A DNA stretch of 5,375 nt from Candidatus Saccharibacteria bacterium UBA5152. GTDB lineage: Bacteria > Patescibacteriota > Saccharimonadia > Saccharimonadales > UBA4665. The position numbers and the translations under genes are program-made. The stretch spans positions 1 to 5,375 of the forward strand of contig DHXQ01000027.1 in the NCBI GenBank assembly GCA_002413755.1, in the 5' to 3' direction. Below are positions 4,223 through 5,375 of the stretch, one piece after another. The notes beneath the pieces are model-generated. The model was not told where the DNA came from, did no database searches, and saw nothing but the letters and a program-made list of their open reading frames with translations. The stretch's first letter is position 1; every line of letters starts with the position of its first letter.

Positions 4223-5375
4223 CTTCAGCTCCGCCGAAAATGTTACTGATACTGTCGAGGGCGGCCGGCTTGGTCTGCTCTGGTAGTGCGCCACCGGGGG
4301 CGGCATCTTTGACGTAGGTGCAGACAATCGCGACATCTGTCCCCGTTAGCTGCTTGATAAAACCGGCGATGATCTGCTTATTTTTGACCTCGTTGAGACG
4401 CTTTTGGTGGAAGGCGAACTTGAACTGTAACTCGATGCCATCAGGGGTGAATATGGGCGTGGCCATACGCAGCACGCCATATATAGTGTTGTACTGCTTC
4501 TTGATGTTGGTCAGGACGTCCGGCCAGATAGCCGCCTCGAACGGAGCGCGAGCGGTAGTGTCAGGCGTGGTAACAGGCAGAATGAGCTCGGCAGTGGCTT
4601 TTGTAGCTGGTGCTGGTTTAGACCGGGTTGCAGGTTTAACAGCATCAATAACGGGCTTGACAACCGGCGGAGCGACGGAGGTCTTAGGCGCTATTGGTGC
4701 TGGCTGTGGTTGCGGTGCTGGCTGGATCTGAATTCCAGTCAGCGTGGTTGATTCCAGCAAATGAATCTCCAGCAGGCGCTCCGGGTCGTGCGAGGCCTGG
4801 ACTTCGATCAGGTATTTGAGCAGCTGAAGGCTCTGGGCGACCTCTAGTAGCGGCTGATTGTTAGCAAGGCTATGGCGTAATTTGACGGCTAGCTGATTGG
4901 CAATCGAGGCGGCCTGTAGGCCTTGTCCATATAACTCGGTGAGTTGAGACAGTATGACGCCCGGCTGGGCACCGCTGGCCAGCGTGATGATCAACTGGTC
5001 AATGGCGGCTTCCGGGGCAATACCGAGGAGCTGTTGGACATCAGCGGCCGTTATTACTTTTTTGTCGCTGGCGTGGGCGCTACGTGCCTGGTCGAGGACG
5101 CTGATGCTATCACGGAATGAACCTTCACCGTGAGCGGCCAGCAAGGCCAGCGCATCGTCGTCGATCTTGATTCCCTCCTCGCTGGCGATGTGCTTGAGGT
5201 GGGCGATCACTTTGGCGGCGCTGACTGGCTTGAAGGTGTAGTGTTGGGTGCGACTGACGATTGTTTCCGGGAGTTTGTGGGCCTCAGTGGTAGCCAGAAT
5301 GAATACCACGTGGGCCGGTGGTTCTTCGAGGGTCTTGAGCAGTGCGTTGAAGGCCTCACGGGTCAACATGTGGAC
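4215..5375 (-). CDS. dnaX: DNA polymerase III subunit gamma/tau (DnaX), 5' end outside window
   Basis: 386 residues of the clamp-loader ATPase; the N-terminus, with Walker A and the zinc module, lies beyond the right edge. The frame enters the window as VHML, the end of the Walker B (DEVHML) motif. Fragment residues then show LLKTLEEPPAHVVFILATTE (sensor 1, Thr near 29), the arginine-finger motif SRTQ (41-44), sensor 2 GSFRDSISVLDQA (85-97), and the collar domain starting near ITAADVQQLLG (108-118). A Pro/Ala-rich linker occupies about 218-260, including a QPAPQPQPAP stretch, followed by a tau-like C-terminal domain (about 278-353) and a short tail ending FGGAEVL. The collar oligomerises the clamp loader, and the tau region in other bacteria binds polymerase alpha and DnaB. 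No convincing frameshift signal for a shorter gamma form is seen. The stop is TGA at 4217-4215, 24 bp before dnaB. Confidence 0.96.
   Translation of the reverse strand, partial: VHMLTREAFNALLKTLEEPPAHVVFILATTEAHKLPETIVSRTQHYTFKPVSAAKVIAHLKHIASEEGIKIDDDALALLAAHGEGSFRDSISVLDQARSAHASDKKVITAADVQQLLGIAPEAAIDQLIITLASGAQPGVILSQLTELYGQGLQAASIANQLAVKLRHSLANNQPLLEVAQSLQLLKYLIEVQASHDPERLLEIHLLESTTLTGIQIQPAPQPQPAPIAPKTSVAPPVVKPVIDAVKPATRSKPAPATKATAELILPVTTPDTTARAPFEAAIWPDVLTNIKKQYNTIYGVLRMATPIFTPDGIELQFKFAFHQKRLNEVKNKQIIAGFIKQLTGTDVAIVCTYVKDAAPGGALPEQTKPAALDSISNIFGGAEVL

Noticed and set aside
5050..5064. A6 run in dnaX followed by TAATAA in the +1 frame, as a possible gamma-producing slippage site
   Set aside because: The in-frame codons are GAC AAA AAA GTA, not an A AAA AAG heptamer. 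A stop here would remove the collar domain that gamma needs for assembly, so it is most likely chance.

Overview
The window is a compact bacterial replication and recombination-repair block. Every supported gene lies on the minus strand and so reads right to left: dnaX (5' end outside the window), dnaB, a polytopic membrane protein resembling GT-C/PMT glycosyltransferases, ybaB/ebfC, recR, and the N-terminal part of a DHH-family phosphoesterase cut by the left edge. I find no tRNA, rRNA, CRISPR array or transposase gene. The long plus-strand open frames are shadows of these genes.

The likely source is a Patescibacteria/CPR organism, most probably Candidatus Saccharibacteria (TM7). The reasons are a RecR whose four-cysteine zinc finger is reduced to one cysteine, a PMT-like protein with a YFVAW-type C-terminal tail, a DHH protein with an ADNPDADSLAS motif, and tight gene packing. 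This rests on remembered family resemblance, not a database search, and I hold it at about 0.6.

Layout, right to left. At 5375-4215 is dnaX, with the AAA+ C-terminal half, collar, Pro/Ala-rich linker and a tau-like C-terminal domain. A 24-bp gap follows, then dnaB at 4190-2781. A 96-bp gap carries an extended -10 (TGCTATACT) for the membrane protein at 2684-1494. The next gap, 1493-1288 (206 bp), is the unusual part. Positions 1337-1486 hold a 150-bp element bounded by 30-bp perfect inverted repeats, and its interior folds on into one long imperfect hairpin. Just beyond it are an extended -10 (TGCTATAAT) and a Shine-Dalgarno for ybaB. ybaB (1287-994) and recR (988-380) are 5 bp apart. Thirty-five bp later a DHH phosphoesterase starts at 344, with a TATAAT only 7 nt before its ATG.

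How the genes fit together: DnaX is the clamp-loader ATPase of the replisome and tau-type DnaX contacts the DnaB helicase, so their adjacency makes functional sense. YbaB (nucleoid-associated DNA-binding protein) and RecR (RecFOR recombination mediator) commonly sit directly after dnaX. Here dnaB, the membrane protein and the hairpin element separate them from it. The DHH protein probably degrades short oligonucleotides or (cyclic) nucleotides.

The best candidate for something undescribed is the 150-bp hairpin element. Second is the zinc-finger-less RecR.
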